Assembly: GCA_013289685.1 (NCBI GenBank)
Contig: JABCZL010000027.1
Span: 1 to 45,340 of the forward strand
Direction: 5' to 3'
Source of the DNA: Acidobacteriota bacterium
GTDB taxonomy: Bacteria > Acidobacteriota > Terriglobia > Terriglobales > Acidobacteriaceae
Length of the DNA stretch: 45,340 bases
A model generated the notes under the pieces. That model saw nothing but the letters and a program-made list of their open reading frames with translations, searched no databases and was not told where the DNA came from. Position numbers and translations under genes: made by a program. How positions within the stretch are numbered: the first letter of the stretch is position 1; the number at the start of each line of letters is the position of its first letter. Positions 1-7,943 of this stretch are shown here, piece after piece.

Positions 1-118
1 AGGCGTCCTCCCGGCCCGCGGTCACATCGAGATGGAGGATTAGAACGAGAGCGGACCCAGGAACAAACGATTAGCGGGACGCACTTTTACCCGCAATGGT
101 GAGTTTTTCAGCAGACTG

Positions 119-310
119 TTCAGCCCCAGGTTTCCAACATATAATTTAGGGTACCTCCCGCCTGTCGCCGGTTTTAGCAAGTGGTTAGTGGCTAGTCACC
201 AATGTCCAGTGGAAGAGCGGCGCTTCAGCGCCGCGACATTCTCGCCAACACCTTGGGCTTCAGCCCCAGTTTTCCAACAGATAATCAGGATACGTCCCGT
301 CTGTCCCCGC
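119..310. repeat. Diverged 52-bp direct repeat pair with an intervening hairpin
   Basis: Bases 119-170 and 259-310 align over 52 positions with about ten differences; both begin TTCAGCCCCAG and share a TCCAACA.ATAAT core. Between them, 217-234 is a perfect 7-bp stem (GCGGCGC / GCGCCGC) with a TTCA loop. The hairpin lies about 90 bp beyond the 3' end of the minus-strand HEPN gene but has no U-tract, so it is more likely part of a dispersed intergenic repeat than a terminator. Nothing coding is supported in 1-325. Confidence 0.4.
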
Positions 311-325
311 ATTCACCCTACAAAG

Positions 326-862
326 CTATAGCGTCTTGGCTTGTAAGGTTGCGACCCGCGTTAGCAGTTCCGAGATGTAGCCCAGCGTGATGTTCATATC
401 GGGAAAGAAGTCGTTAGGATGGGCGCATTCATTCCGTTTGTTCAGCATCCCGTGCAGAGCCTTCATCTCCGTGTTTGAACACAGTCCCAATTTCTTAGCT
501 GCTTGTATAAGCTGAAATTCAACGACGGCCTCCCTTAGTTCCTCGATGCTTCCAGCGTTAGCAGCCCACGCTGGGTAAGCAGTTCTGATCTTTACTAGGC
601 CATCAGAAGCAAGCTTTTCCTCCAACAAATCCATGAAGCCGGCCCACGCAAGCACGTGAGCCGCGCGGAACAGTTGATGCTCTACACAGCGTAATGCCTG
701 TCGGAAAAGCTCGTCCTGCTTCAATGTAAGCTTGGTCAGTTTGTCGTAGGACTCCTCAAGGATAACCACACGGGAGCGGGAGGTCTCGTGCGTCGCGAGC
801 ATCGCGTGCGCTTCCTTCTCGAAGCCTTTGACCTTCGCCAGCAGAAGTCTTAGTTCATTCAC
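326..862 (-). CDS. HEPN-domain-like protein, putative RNase/toxin
   Basis: 178-aa mostly helical, soluble protein. Residues about 55-85 form a helix of the type seen in HEPN proteins (EHQLFRAAHVLAWAGF). Residues 143-148 read RNECAH, which fits the R-x4-6-H motif that forms the ribonuclease site in many HEPN families; the Asn after the Arg is also typical. HEPN proteins are common RNases in toxin-antitoxin, abortive-infection and CRISPR systems. The start is GTG: it overlaps the TGA of the upstream DUF5343 gene as GTGA (859-862), so the two are almost certainly translated together. The ATG at 858 is in another frame and stops after two codons. RNase activity is inferred from the motif only; it could instead be a non-catalytic HEPN adaptor. 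Confidence 0.6.
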   Translation of the reverse strand: MNELRLLLAKVKGFEKEAHAMLATHETSRSRVVILEESYDKLTKLTLKQDELFRQALRCVEHQLFRAAHVLAWAGFMDLLEEKLASDGLVKIRTAYPAWAANAGSIEELREAVVEFQLIQAAKKLGLCSNTEMKALHGMLNKRNECAHPNDFFPDMNITLGYISELLTRVATLQAKTL

Positions 863-1500
863 GACAGTAGATGCTTCTTCATGGCCGCGAAGAAACTGTC
901 GTAAACGTCAGCCTTATCCGTGGCTGGAATCTGAAGCTGGATGTTGATGTTCACCGTCATCCCGTTTGGAGTAGGAGTGACCACCTTGCGTTTCACAACG
1001 CCCGCGCCACCTCCGCCTTTTTCCTCCACCTCCAGCGCCGGCTCTTCAACGTGGCCTTCCGCTTCTGGCGCGTCAGCGGGAGAATCGAAGTTACCCATGT
1101 CGGCCATCGTTTTGAAGGTGCGTACCATCAACGTCACGGTGTTTTCCGCGACAGAAGTATGGCTGCTAAAGAAATTTCGGAGCGCCTCGTTGTCTTTGCG
1201 ATTGGCATCAGGATACGTGTCGAAGAGAGTTTTGTAAGCCGTCTTGAGTGCGCCAGCGAGCACCTTCGGTGACTGGCTCTTAACGCGATAGGCTTGCCAG
1301 AGCTTGGTGGGGACACCGGAGTTATCGACAAAGTTGATGAACTTCAGCACAGTCAGAACCGCCCGGTCGTTCTTGCTCTTGAAACCAACCGAGGTTATGT
1401 ATTGGAACGTGACCTTGGGTGGGACGCCCGCACTTTGGATGTGCTCTAGGAACTTCTTCACGTTGGCAGTGTTGACATGATACGGGTAGTTGTCGGCCAC
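859..1500 (-). CDS. DUF5343 family protein
   Basis: 213-aa protein. The N-terminal 130 residues match the DUF5343 pattern: a YPYHV start, KKFLEHIQSAGVPPKVT, GFKSKNDRAVLTVLKFI, then a DTYPDANRKDNEALRNFF segment, a helical domain that looks like two DNA-binding-like helix bundles. Residues about 145-170 are a low-complexity acidic/Gly linker, followed by a short C-terminal strand-helix unit. The start is GTG at 1500, set by a good AGGAG seven bases upstream. It is the first gene of a two-gene operon with the HEPN-like protein and overlaps it by 4 bp. DUF5343 has no firmly known function; by position it may be the regulator or antitoxin partner of the HEPN protein (inference). Confidence 0.7.
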   Translation of the reverse strand: MADNYPYHVNTANVKKFLEHIQSAGVPPKVTFQYITSVGFKSKNDRAVLTVLKFINFVDNSGVPTKLWQAYRVKSQSPKVLAGALKTAYKTLFDTYPDANRKDNEALRNFFSSHTSVAENTVTLMVRTFKTMADMGNFDSPADAPEAEGHVEEPALEVEEKGGGGAGVVKRKVVTPTPNGMTVNINIQLQIPATDKADVYDSFFAAMKKHLLS

Positions 1501-1627
1501 TAATCACTCCTGTACAAATGTCGCCGTGGAAGTAAATCAATTTTACGCCCGCGCAGCAAAAAGAAAAGCCAGCCGGACAAAACCGGGGCAAACGCCCAGT
1601 CCGCCGCAGTTTTCCAAATGCCATTCA

Positions 1628-2221
1628 TCATCGCTGCTTACGCAGAGCTAGCTGCACGTCCGTAGAGCCTTGCACAGGTAGTGCAGCCCTTTTTGGCGCG
1701 TCGGCTGCGGCCGAGACGCTTGCCAGCTGGCCCAAGTAGTCAACATCTGCTTCCTTAGTTTCCAAGAGTCTTAGGCGGTACGCCTCCCACCACTCGTCTG
1801 GAACACGTCCCTCCTTCCGCAGTCCGGTGACAGCAGCAATGGGGTCAACAATCAGCACGAGTTTGTAGCGCTGGCTGCCAATACGTCTCGACTTGATGAA
1901 GCCGAGGTCTTCCAGCAACTGCATGCGTTCGTACCAAGTGCGAACTGCGCGGCCGCCCGTGTATCCGGCAGCGTAGGCATGTTCGGATTCGTTGCCGACT
2001 TCGATCACGCCACCGTCCATATGGCGCGCCAAGAGTTCCAAATACACGCGAGAAATATCTCTGCCAGCAGTCAACTCCTTTGCAGACAAGAGCGCCAGGA
2101 TCAGCGGCAATGTGCGAGGACTCTTGAACCATCCGCTTCCCATCCCGTCCCACTCTTGTTCATCTGGCCAATACTGCTTCTTCAACTGTGAACGCCGATT
2201 CGCTCCCGCGGTCAGTGGCAT
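1628..2221 (-). CDS. Uncharacterised accessory protein with a winged-helix-like core
   Basis: 197 aa from the ATG at 2221, chosen because AAGGAG lies nine bases upstream; the frame stays open to 2314 but only with a TTG. I do not recognise a named family. Residues about 25-60 (GWFKSPRTLPLILALLS...) and 60-125 (SRVYLELLARHMDGG, TWYERMQLLEDLGFIKSRRIG, QRYKLVLIV) look like a replication-initiator or winged-helix fold, with the 'LGFI' helix followed by a beta hairpin wing. The C-terminal 60 residues are helical and charged. It lies 127 bp upstream of the DUF5343-HEPN pair on the same strand, so it could be in the same transcript. A truncated paralogue sits 400 bp away in opposite orientation. Confidence 0.55.
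   Translation of the reverse strand: MPLTAGANRRSQLKKQYWPDEQEWDGMGSGWFKSPRTLPLILALLSAKELTAGRDISRVYLELLARHMDGGVIEVGNESEHAYAAGYTGGRAVRTWYERMQLLEDLGFIKSRRIGSQRYKLVLIVDPIAAVTGLRKEGRVPDEWWEAYRLRLLETKEADVDYLGQLASVSAAADAPKRAALPVQGSTDVQLALRKQR
2078..2200 (-). repeat. Inverted repeat, arm 1 (inside the 1628-2221 gene)
   Basis: This 123-bp stretch, part of the coding region of the minus-strand gene, is repeated in inverted orientation at 2615-2737. The two arms align without gaps and I count about nine mismatches, all at synonymous codon positions. It is paralogous coding sequence rather than a mobile-element terminus. Confidence 0.8.
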
Positions 2222-3174
2222 TGTGGTAATCTCCTTAACAGGGCCGCTAGTATGCGCATACTCGCGGCCCCATTTCTCTGGCCCTGCCGCTACGGATGGC
2301 AGTGGCCAAGACAACTGAATAATACATCAGCAAATCCATATTTTACAATGATGTGGAGTCGCCTATTTTTCGCAAGTAGACCAGTGCGATCCGGCAAATA
2401 AAGGGAAAATGGGACACCGATCACGCAATCGGATGTCAGCAGAGGTGAATTAAGTCGGCTATAATAGGCGGACACGCTAGCCTGGTAGTGTGTAACTAGT
2501 TGATATATAAGGTTAAATCTATATGAATAAGCGTTGATAGGTCTCCTGTATCCTGTGGCCAGTATCCTAGTTTCCGGTGTGCGAGGGCCGCAGTTTTTGT
2601 CGAATGCATGACCAAATCGGCGTTCACAGCTGAAGAAGCAGTACTGGCCAGATGAACAGGAGTGGGACGGGATGGGAAGCGGATGGTTCAAGAGTCCTCG
2701 CACATTGCCACTGATCCTCGCACTCCTTTCCGCAAAGACTCGTCAGGAGCCGATCCGGATATTGAGATAACTAGGCGCAAAGCACAGTTCTAAGAGCGGA
2801 AGAAATAAAGAGCCCTGTCGATTTCCCGCCACCGCGTTCGACTAGTAAGTGGAGCCGCACCGGCATCCGGCGCCTGGCAGCTCGCAACTCGCAGCTTTTG
2901 GGAAAACTGAGGACAGGCGGGATGTGCCCCAGTTTTTCCTAAGGCCGGGCCACCCGGCGAGAAGGCAGCGTCCTAACACTGCGTTGCGCAGTTCAGGAGG
3001 AGGCGGCAGACCCCCTCATTTCGGAACTCAATCCTACTCGTGACCGCATCTCGGTGCTTGCGATAAAGCTTCCCTATCGTGCAGCGATCTGCCGCTTAGC
3101 CGAAGAGCGTACACCCTTAGTGTTAAGACTTCACGCTGAGCTAAAGCCCAAAGCGCATTCAGTCGATATGCCGA
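2222..3174. other. Gene-poor interval of the accessory island
   Basis: Apart from the paralogue fragment (2615-2770), I see no convincing gene in these 950 bp. Base composition is more AT-rich around 2330-2560 than elsewhere. Around 2930-2962 there is a TTTTTCCTA...GGGCCACCC.GCGAGAA sequence that recurs at 3371-3398, probably a short dispersed intergenic repeat. Confidence 0.4.
2615..2770 (+). pseudogene. Truncated second copy of the 1628-2221 gene
   Basis: Bases 2615-2737 encode, on the plus strand, the same stretch as residues 9-48 of the minus-strand gene (RRSQLKKQYWPDEQEWDG...LILALLSAK). After 2737 similarity stops and the frame runs ten more codons to TAA at 2768-2770. Upstream the same frame meets a TGA at 2609-2611 with no start codon in between, so the fragment is not expected to be translated. 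Since the differences are all synonymous, the copy diverged while still under selection as protein and was broken later. It could have arrived as part of a related island, or be the remnant of a formerly intact neighbouring paralogue. Confidence 0.65.
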
Positions 3175-3339
3175 ATGATGATGAACTCAAAGCCAAGCCC
3201 CTTCATCTGCCCGTTGTGCAGTAAGCCTGTCACAATTAAAGGCTCCTCATTTGACCGGAATGGAAATCTGGTTCATCCCGAGTGCAAGGCGAAACAGGAG
3301 GCGAGTGCCCCGAAACGTAAAGGCAAGGCTTGGTCCTAA
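3175..3339 (+). CDS. Small zinc-ribbon-like protein (54 aa)
   Basis: Three consecutive ATG codons (3175, 3178, 3181) open a 54-aa frame ending in TAA at 3339. Residues near the N-terminus read FICPLCSKPVTIKG and further on GNLVHPECKAKQ, giving a C-x2-C ... H-x2-C arrangement that fits a single treble-clef or LIM-like zinc site. The C-terminus is Lys-rich (APKRKGKAWS). The amino-acid pattern is much too ordered for chance, but there is no clear Shine-Dalgarno sequence, so the exact start is uncertain. It stands alone between the accessory island and the rhomboid operon. Function unknown; such small proteins often bind nucleic acid or a protein partner. Confidence 0.55.
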   Translation: MMMNSKPSPFICPLCSKPVTIKGSSFDRNGNLVHPECKAKQEASAPKRKGKAWS

Positions 3340-3727
3340 GAGTGCGTTGCTGGGTTTTCCAATTGTTCGCTTTTTTCCTACGGGCCACCCAGCGAGAACT
3401 TCCCCATCTTTTTCCACAGGCTTCCACAGAAATAAATCCTTCCCGTGTGACGAACAACCTTGACCGAGGCTGCAGAAAGCTCACAATGGAATCGTGCGCA
3501 GTCGCATCAGCAACGACCCGGCAGCAATGGACGGAAGAGTCGGTCGCTCGGAAGGGGCCGCTAACTCCTTACTCCGGAATATTTTGCAGATAAGTCATTT
3601 GCCGCCAATATTTTGCGGCCGCCGGAGGAGATCTGAACAGGACAACTACAGCAGAATCAGTAATTTATCCTCCTCGACAAAAAAAATAGTTAAGGGGATC
3701 CAACCGTTGGAGTATTGCGCATCCAAG
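3340..3727. other. Intergenic interval, no gene seen
   Basis: This 388-bp stretch contains a second copy of the TTTTTCCTA...GGGCCACCC.GCGAGAA motif at 3371-3398 and a short hairpin (GCCGC / GCGGC around 3600-3618). Open frames here lack codon structure and run antisense into the rhomboid gene. No promoter or RNA gene is recognisable. Confidence 0.35.
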
Positions 3728-4390
3728 TCACTCGGCTTCCTGCAGGGCGGGACGCGACTGTTCGAACCAGCGGGCGGTGACGGCTCCGAAGATGAAGCCT
3801 CCGACGTGCGCCAGGTACGCCACGCCACCGGTCTGCACCTTCGCCACTGCGCCGGCATGCACGAGTTGAGTCAGGAACCAGAATCCAATCAAAAGCGCCG
3901 CCGGGATGAAGGTGACCTTCACAAAGATGAAAATGATCAGCAGCGACTTAATGCGATCGCGCGGATAGGTCACGATAAACGCGCCCATCACCGCGGCAAT
4001 GGCCCCACTGGCGCCCAGGTTGGGGACGGTGGAATGAGGATCGGCTGCGACCTGGGCCAGCATCGCCACCAGTCCTCCCAGCAGATAGAAAGCGAGATAG
4101 CGGCCCCGGCCCATGGCATCTTCGATTTCGGGGCCGAAGGCCCACAGGAATACCATGTTGCCGATGATGTGCGACCAGCTGCCATGCATAAACATCGCGG
4201 TCAGAATGGTGATCCAGTGGTGACCCGACATGATTTGCGCGGGAATCGCCGACCACTGCGTGACGAACGCATCCCCGCGACTCAACTCAAGCAGAAAAAC
4301 GATGACATTCACGATGATGATGAGGGCGGTGTACACCGGTGTGCGCACCGGGCGCCGGGTCGCGTCACGCAACGGAATCAGACCGCCCAT
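3728..4390 (-). CDS. Rhomboid-family intramembrane serine protease
   Basis: 220-aa polytopic membrane protein. It has the rhomboid signature: HGSWSHIIGNM at 69-79 (with the loop His and Asn78 of the oxyanion region), a GASG motif with candidate nucleophile Ser128, and the partner His195 in AYLAHVGG. About six hydrophobic segments are visible (21-36, 62-86, 98-116, 127-141, 149-178, 189-204), as in a basic six-TM rhomboid. Such enzymes cut transmembrane substrates within the bilayer. The ATG at 4390 follows GAGGAG with good spacing. It lies 86 bp downstream of the HdeD-like gene on the same strand, so the two are likely co-transcribed. The catalytic residues are intact; the substrate is unknown. 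Confidence 0.88.
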   Translation of the reverse strand: MGGLIPLRDATRRPVRTPVYTALIIIVNVIVFLLELSRGDAFVTQWSAIPAQIMSGHHWITILTAMFMHGSWSHIIGNMVFLWAFGPEIEDAMGRGRYLAFYLLGGLVAMLAQVAADPHSTVPNLGASGAIAAVMGAFIVTYPRDRIKSLLIIFIFVKVTFIPAALLIGFWFLTQLVHAGAVAKVQTGGVAYLAHVGGFIFGAVTARWFEQSRPALQEAE

Positions 4391-4476
4391 GTTCTCTGCT
4401 CCTCTGAGCTCGTCGTTCTCCGCTGGGCACAGCTCTCCCAGCGAGTACGATTAGCGAAGCGTAAGCCGCGAAGCTC

Positions 4477-5058
4477 TTAAGCCGCTAACGAAGTCGGCGG
4501 CGACGCGGCTGACGACGACGCGGCCCGGCGCACGGCCAAAGACACCATCACGCGCGTAACCCCGCTGAAGATGAGGCTTACGCCCACCAGGGTGCCGATC
4601 GCCCAGGCGGAACTCGACGGCCACTGCAGGTAGATCAATAACCCCAGCAGCAGGGTCACGATACCGTCGAGAAGCATCCAGCTGGATCGCAGGGTCGAGG
4701 GAGCGCGGAAGAACAGGACGATGTTAAAGATTCCCTCGAGCAGAAACAGCGATGCCAGCAACAAGGTGAGCGACGCCACACCCGCCACCGGACGGGCAAT
4801 CAGATACCCGCCGAAACACAGGTAGGCGAGCCCGACCAGGAGTCTCCAGATGATGCTGCCCGCTTCGCGAGTATGAAAAGCGACCACGAGGTGGACCACA
4901 CCGGCGAACACGATCAGCCAGGCGATGAGCACATTGACGGCGACGGCGGCGACCATGGGCGATGCCACGGCTAACATTCCCAAGCCGATCAGCAAGACGC
5001 CCCAGAAGATGGACAACGTGGAAGCCCGCCGGACGAGGTTAGAGGAAATCTGCGCCAT
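4477..5058 (-). CDS. HdeD family (DUF308) membrane protein
   Basis: 193 aa with six predicted transmembrane helices arranged as the DUF308 repeats: SIFWGVLLIGLGMLAVASP, AVNVLIAWLIVFAGVVHLVVAF, IIWRLLVGLAYLCFGGYLI, LLASLFLLEGIFNIVLF, WMLLDGIVTLLLGLLIY and AIGTLVGVSLIFSGVTRV. In enterobacteria HdeD contributes to acid resistance at high cell density; in other bacteria the family is common and less studied, so the role here is uncertain. The start at 5058 is preceded by a strong AGGAGG at seven bases. The C-terminal tail is rich in Ala and Ser. First gene of a probable operon with the rhomboid protease. Confidence 0.85.
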   Translation of the reverse strand: MAQISSNLVRRASTLSIFWGVLLIGLGMLAVASPMVAAVAVNVLIAWLIVFAGVVHLVVAFHTREAGSIIWRLLVGLAYLCFGGYLIARPVAGVASLTLLLASLFLLEGIFNIVLFFRAPSTLRSSWMLLDGIVTLLLGLLIYLQWPSSSAWAIGTLVGVSLIFSGVTRVMVSLAVRRAASSSAASPPTSLAA

Positions 5059-5067
5059 AAACGCCTC

Positions 5068-5385
5068 CTACGGACGGGGGGAGTGTACTCCACAAGGGTG
5101 AGGCGATGCAATTCTCGAAGGGGACTGGCTGATTACCGGCACGATTTCCGCGGGTGTTCCGTAGCCACGATCGTAAGCCTCATGTGAGACCTCACAGGCT
5201 TTCGTTTCTCTCCACCGCCACGGGGTGACGACGGGCAATCCTCTGCAGCAACAATAGAGCGCGTATTCCTCCGCAGAGCCATTCAACGTGGCAACCAGGT
5301 GAGATCCATTGCGATAAGGACTGAAGCCAATGAGATAGCGAGTGAGACACCTCGGACATTCCACACAATGGCGAATACGCGACAT
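5068..5385 (-). CDS. Small Cys-rich protein of unknown function
   Basis: 105 aa from the ATG at 5385; the frame extends to 5454 but the upstream part is poor in coding character. The N-terminal half reads HCVECPRCLTRYLIGFSPYRNGS, with C-x2-C-x2-C spacing, and continues to LYCCCRG, so a zinc-ribbon-like knuckle is plausible. I recall similar short proteins as recurrent hypotheticals of Acidobacteriota; no function is known. It ends 9 bp before the HdeD start on the same strand and could be read through into that operon. The upstream GGGGCG is a weak ribosome site. Confidence 0.5.
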   Translation of the reverse strand: MSRIRHCVECPRCLTRYLIGFSPYRNGSHLVATLNGSAEEYALYCCCRGLPVVTPWRWRETKACEVSHEAYDRGYGTPAEIVPVISQSPSRIASPHPCGVHSPRP

Positions 5386-5492
5386 AGACACGCCCCGAAG
5401 AGGACTACACCGACCCGGTACGTCTAGACTTCTCCGGGCAATGGTAGGAAGCAATATCCACTTGAGTGGTTTTGGACATAACCATTACGCGT

Positions 5493-6464
5493 TCAGGTTA
5501 GGGCTAAACGGGGCGGGGCGTCGGAGTCTTCGGCCGGGTCGGCGAATCTTCGCAGTTCGGGATATTTCTGGAGCAGCGTGGGCGGGGCTAGGGTTCGCTT
5601 TCCCGACACCATTGTCTTTAATTCCAAAGCATTCACGCCGGCTTTGCTTTCGAAGTGGTTGTTGGTGATGACGTAGGTGGTCTGGGCTTTCGCGGCGACG
5701 TTTTCGATGCGTTCCTTCCAGCCGGCGAGTTCCGTTTCGTTGTAGAGATAGTTGTAGCGGTCGTTGCGGTTGTCGGAATCGAACCACTCCGCGTAGTTGC
5801 GTCCGTGCAGGCGCACATACGCGATGGAAGCGGTGACGTGCTCGGTGGGCGCGAGTGAGCGGCCCAGCAGGGGCTGATCGATGTTGCAGAAGCCGACATT
5901 CTGGTGGGTGAAAGCCGCCAGCGTTTCAGCATTGTTCCAGCTGGAGTCGCGCACCTCGACCACGCGCGGGTATTCGATGAACTGGCGCAGCAGGCGGTCG
6001 AGATATTCACGGTTCAGCGAAGTGTTCTTGAAGGATAAGGGGAATTGAATGAGCAGTGCGCCGAGGCGTCCGTGGTGGGCGAGGACGTCGAGGCCTTCGC
6101 GAGTGCGGACTTCGTCTTCGTCGGTGGGCCGGATGGTCGCGGCGGAGGTAGGGCCGACCACTGCGATGGGCGAGTGGGTGAAGGCACGGTAGAGCTTGGC
6201 AGTGAAGAGGAAGCTGGGATTCACGGCCGCGACCCGGCGGCACCAGAGCGTGGCCAGTTCGGGCTTGATCGGCCCATAGAACGACGTGTTGATCTCGGTG
6301 GTATCGAAAAACCGCGCCAGATATTCCAGGGGATGCAGTTTGCGGTGCTGCATTCCGGGCGGATAGAAAACGCCCTGCCAGTCTTTATAAGACCATCCGG
6401 CCGTGCCGAAGCGGATGCCGTTCGGGTGAGTCTGGGGCAGGCGGGCTTGTGCCGTGGATCCCAT
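5493..6464 (-). CDS. DUF72 family protein (YecE-like)
   Basis: 323 aa. The start of the DUF72 barrel is clear: IRFGTAGWSYKDWQGVFYPPG at 17-37, then FFDTTEINTSFYGP, FLFTAKLYRAFTH, ALLIQFPLSF, RVVEVRDSSW, a VRLHGRN motif and TYVITNNHFESKAGVNAL near the C-terminus. DUF72 proteins have a TIM-barrel-like fold with conserved acidic and aromatic residues in the pocket; the reaction is not established. Length is typical or slightly long for the family. It appears monocistronic, 69 bp from the next minus-strand gene. Confidence 0.85.
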   Translation of the reverse strand: MGSTAQARLPQTHPNGIRFGTAGWSYKDWQGVFYPPGMQHRKLHPLEYLARFFDTTEINTSFYGPIKPELATLWCRRVAAVNPSFLFTAKLYRAFTHSPIAVVGPTSAATIRPTDEDEVRTREGLDVLAHHGRLGALLIQFPLSFKNTSLNREYLDRLLRQFIEYPRVVEVRDSSWNNAETLAAFTHQNVGFCNIDQPLLGRSLAPTEHVTASIAYVRLHGRNYAEWFDSDNRNDRYNYLYNETELAGWKERIENVAAKAQTTYVITNNHFESKAGVNALELKTMVSGKRTLAPPTLLQKYPELRRFADPAEDSDAPPRLALT

Positions 6465-6533
6465 GAGTGGAACCGCAGACGAGGGGCAGGGGCAAGAGTA
6501 GCACAGGGACTGGGGTAGTTCTCAGTTCTCGGG

Positions 6534-7943
6534 TTATTCCGGACGCTTGGTCAGCTGCGGTGTTTCAGGCGGAGTGCCGTGCGCCGACAGGGCCTGATTG
6601 AGCTGGCTGGCCAACTGCTCGGCCTGTTCGTCGGAGATTTCGATGCGGCCGTCGAGCACTATGGTCAAACCACCCGCGCCTACGTCCTGGAATTTGGCGC
6701 TTTGGATTACAGCAGAGTTCTGGACGGCGGGCGGCAGGGTGACCTTGAAATCGGATGCGGCTCGCGCCGCCGATTGAACCGCTTGGACTACCTGATCGCG
6801 CAAATCTTCGCCCAGCGATCCGGAGCGCAGCGATTCAGCCAGCATGACGGTGGCGTCGATGCGCCCGAGCGCGGCGGTCAGCTTTAGTGTGTTCGGGTTT
6901 TCAACGGCAGCGGTCAGCTTGATTTCAACGATTCCGTCACCTTCGGCTAGTTCGCTGGAGGTTTGCTGCGGCGACGTTTGCTGGCCCAGGGTCCGCGTGC
7001 ACATCCAGCGCTCATAGTGCAGCCAGATTTTCAGCGTGCTCGCCGGGGTCGCGGGCGTGAGCGACGCCTGACGAATGGCGACCCGCTGCCCGCAAGTTTG
7101 AGCCGTGTCGAGTTGGGTGCGCAGGATTTCGCTGATGTTCTGTTGCAGGTCCGACAGATCGGCGACCAGTTCGAGCTTGAAGGTGCGTTGGCCGCCCTGA
7201 GCCGCGATCTGCGAAAGCATGCCCGAAATCGCGACCGGGACCGTTCGATGGCCAATGCTGACGGTGCTTTTCACGCGCGGAAGAGTGAAGGCCAGATCCT
7301 GCCCGCTGGACAGCGTGATGCTCATTTCCCTTCCGATCGCGAGTTGCTGGTTGTAGAAATCGGTCAGGGCTTTTTCAAGAGCCTCGGAGAGCGATGCCAG
7401 TTCGGGGCTGGCGGTGTGGGCCTCCAAACTTTGATCCAGCCTTTTCTGTTGCAGATCGAGATCGGAATCCGCTTTGGCCAGCCTTTTGGCGAGATCTTTC
7501 AGTCCCGACTTTTGCGCGGGCGAGAAGCTCTCCTGGAATTTTCTGGTCTCGCTGCGGGCATTTTCCAGTGCCTGGTCAAGGGCATCTCGACGAGGAGATC
7601 CCGTTGTTCCCTTTTCTTCATGCAACTGTTGCTGAAACGATTGCAGCGCGGACTGCGCTGCTTGGGTAATTTTAATGAGCCTTTGAAACTCCGCGACCTG
7701 CTGGCTGGTTCCCTGCAGGGCCAGGACCTGGTGAAAGTCTTTGAGACTGTCGGTTTCGACGACGCCGGTGGGGCGACTGTAGCCGGAGAGGTTGCCTGAT
7801 CCTGCCAGGCTGGTGCCACCGCCCCCGTGGCGCTGGGCGGTCGCGGCCACGGGACACATCAGCAGGGCCGTCGCCAGTATCAGCGTGTTGGCCGTGATCG
7901 GGTTGATCGTGCGTAGGTTGATCGTCGTTGCGTTGATCATCAT
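6534..7943 (-). CDS. Secreted protein with coiled-coil region, function unknown
   Basis: 469 aa with an N-terminal signal-like segment (NTLILATALLMCPVAATAQ, cleavage after about residue 37). Residues about 75-210 are predicted coiled coil rich in Gln, Glu and Lys, followed by a beta-rich domain (SITLSSGQDLAFTLPRVKSTVSIG) and another mixed domain ending in a charged helix (ISDEQAEQLASQLNQAL). I do not recognise a family. The first 20 residues are encoded by degenerate copies of the repeat that sits just upstream, and ATGATG at the start overlaps the end of a repeat unit (see the tandem repeat at 7941-7982). The true start could be any of the nearby in-frame ATGs. Confidence 0.65.
   Translation of the reverse strand: MMINATTINLRTINPITANTLILATALLMCPVAATAQRHGGGGTSLAGSGNLSGYSRPTGVVETDSLKDFHQVLALQGTSQQVAEFQRLIKITQAAQSALQSFQQQLHEEKGTTGSPRRDALDQALENARSETRKFQESFSPAQKSGLKDLAKRLAKADSDLDLQQKRLDQSLEAHTASPELASLSEALEKALTDFYNQQLAIGREMSITLSSGQDLAFTLPRVKSTVSIGHRTVPVAISGMLSQIAAQGGQRTFKLELVADLSDLQQNISEILRTQLDTAQTCGQRVAIRQASLTPATPASTLKIWLHYERWMCTRTLGQQTSPQQTSSELAEGDGIVEIKLTAAVENPNTLKLTAALGRIDATVMLAESLRSGSLGEDLRDQVVQAVQSAARAASDFKVTLPPAVQNSAVIQSAKFQDVGAGGLTIVLDGRIEISDEQAEQLASQLNQALSAHGTPPETPQLTKRPE

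Noticed and set aside
217..234. Hairpin as terminator for the HEPN gene
   Set aside because: No U-tract on the minus strand and about 90 bp from the stop codon; grouped with repeats instead.
2290..2703. Minus-strand frame of 137 codons
   Set aside because: Part of it is the reverse complement of the paralogue fragment at 2615-2770; the same antisense peptide also occurs opposite the intact copy, so it is a shadow of the repeat.
3494..4480. Long plus-strand open frame over the rhomboid gene
   Set aside because: Antisense to a well-supported rhomboid protease with intact catalytic motifs; product is Arg/His-rich and unlike any protein.
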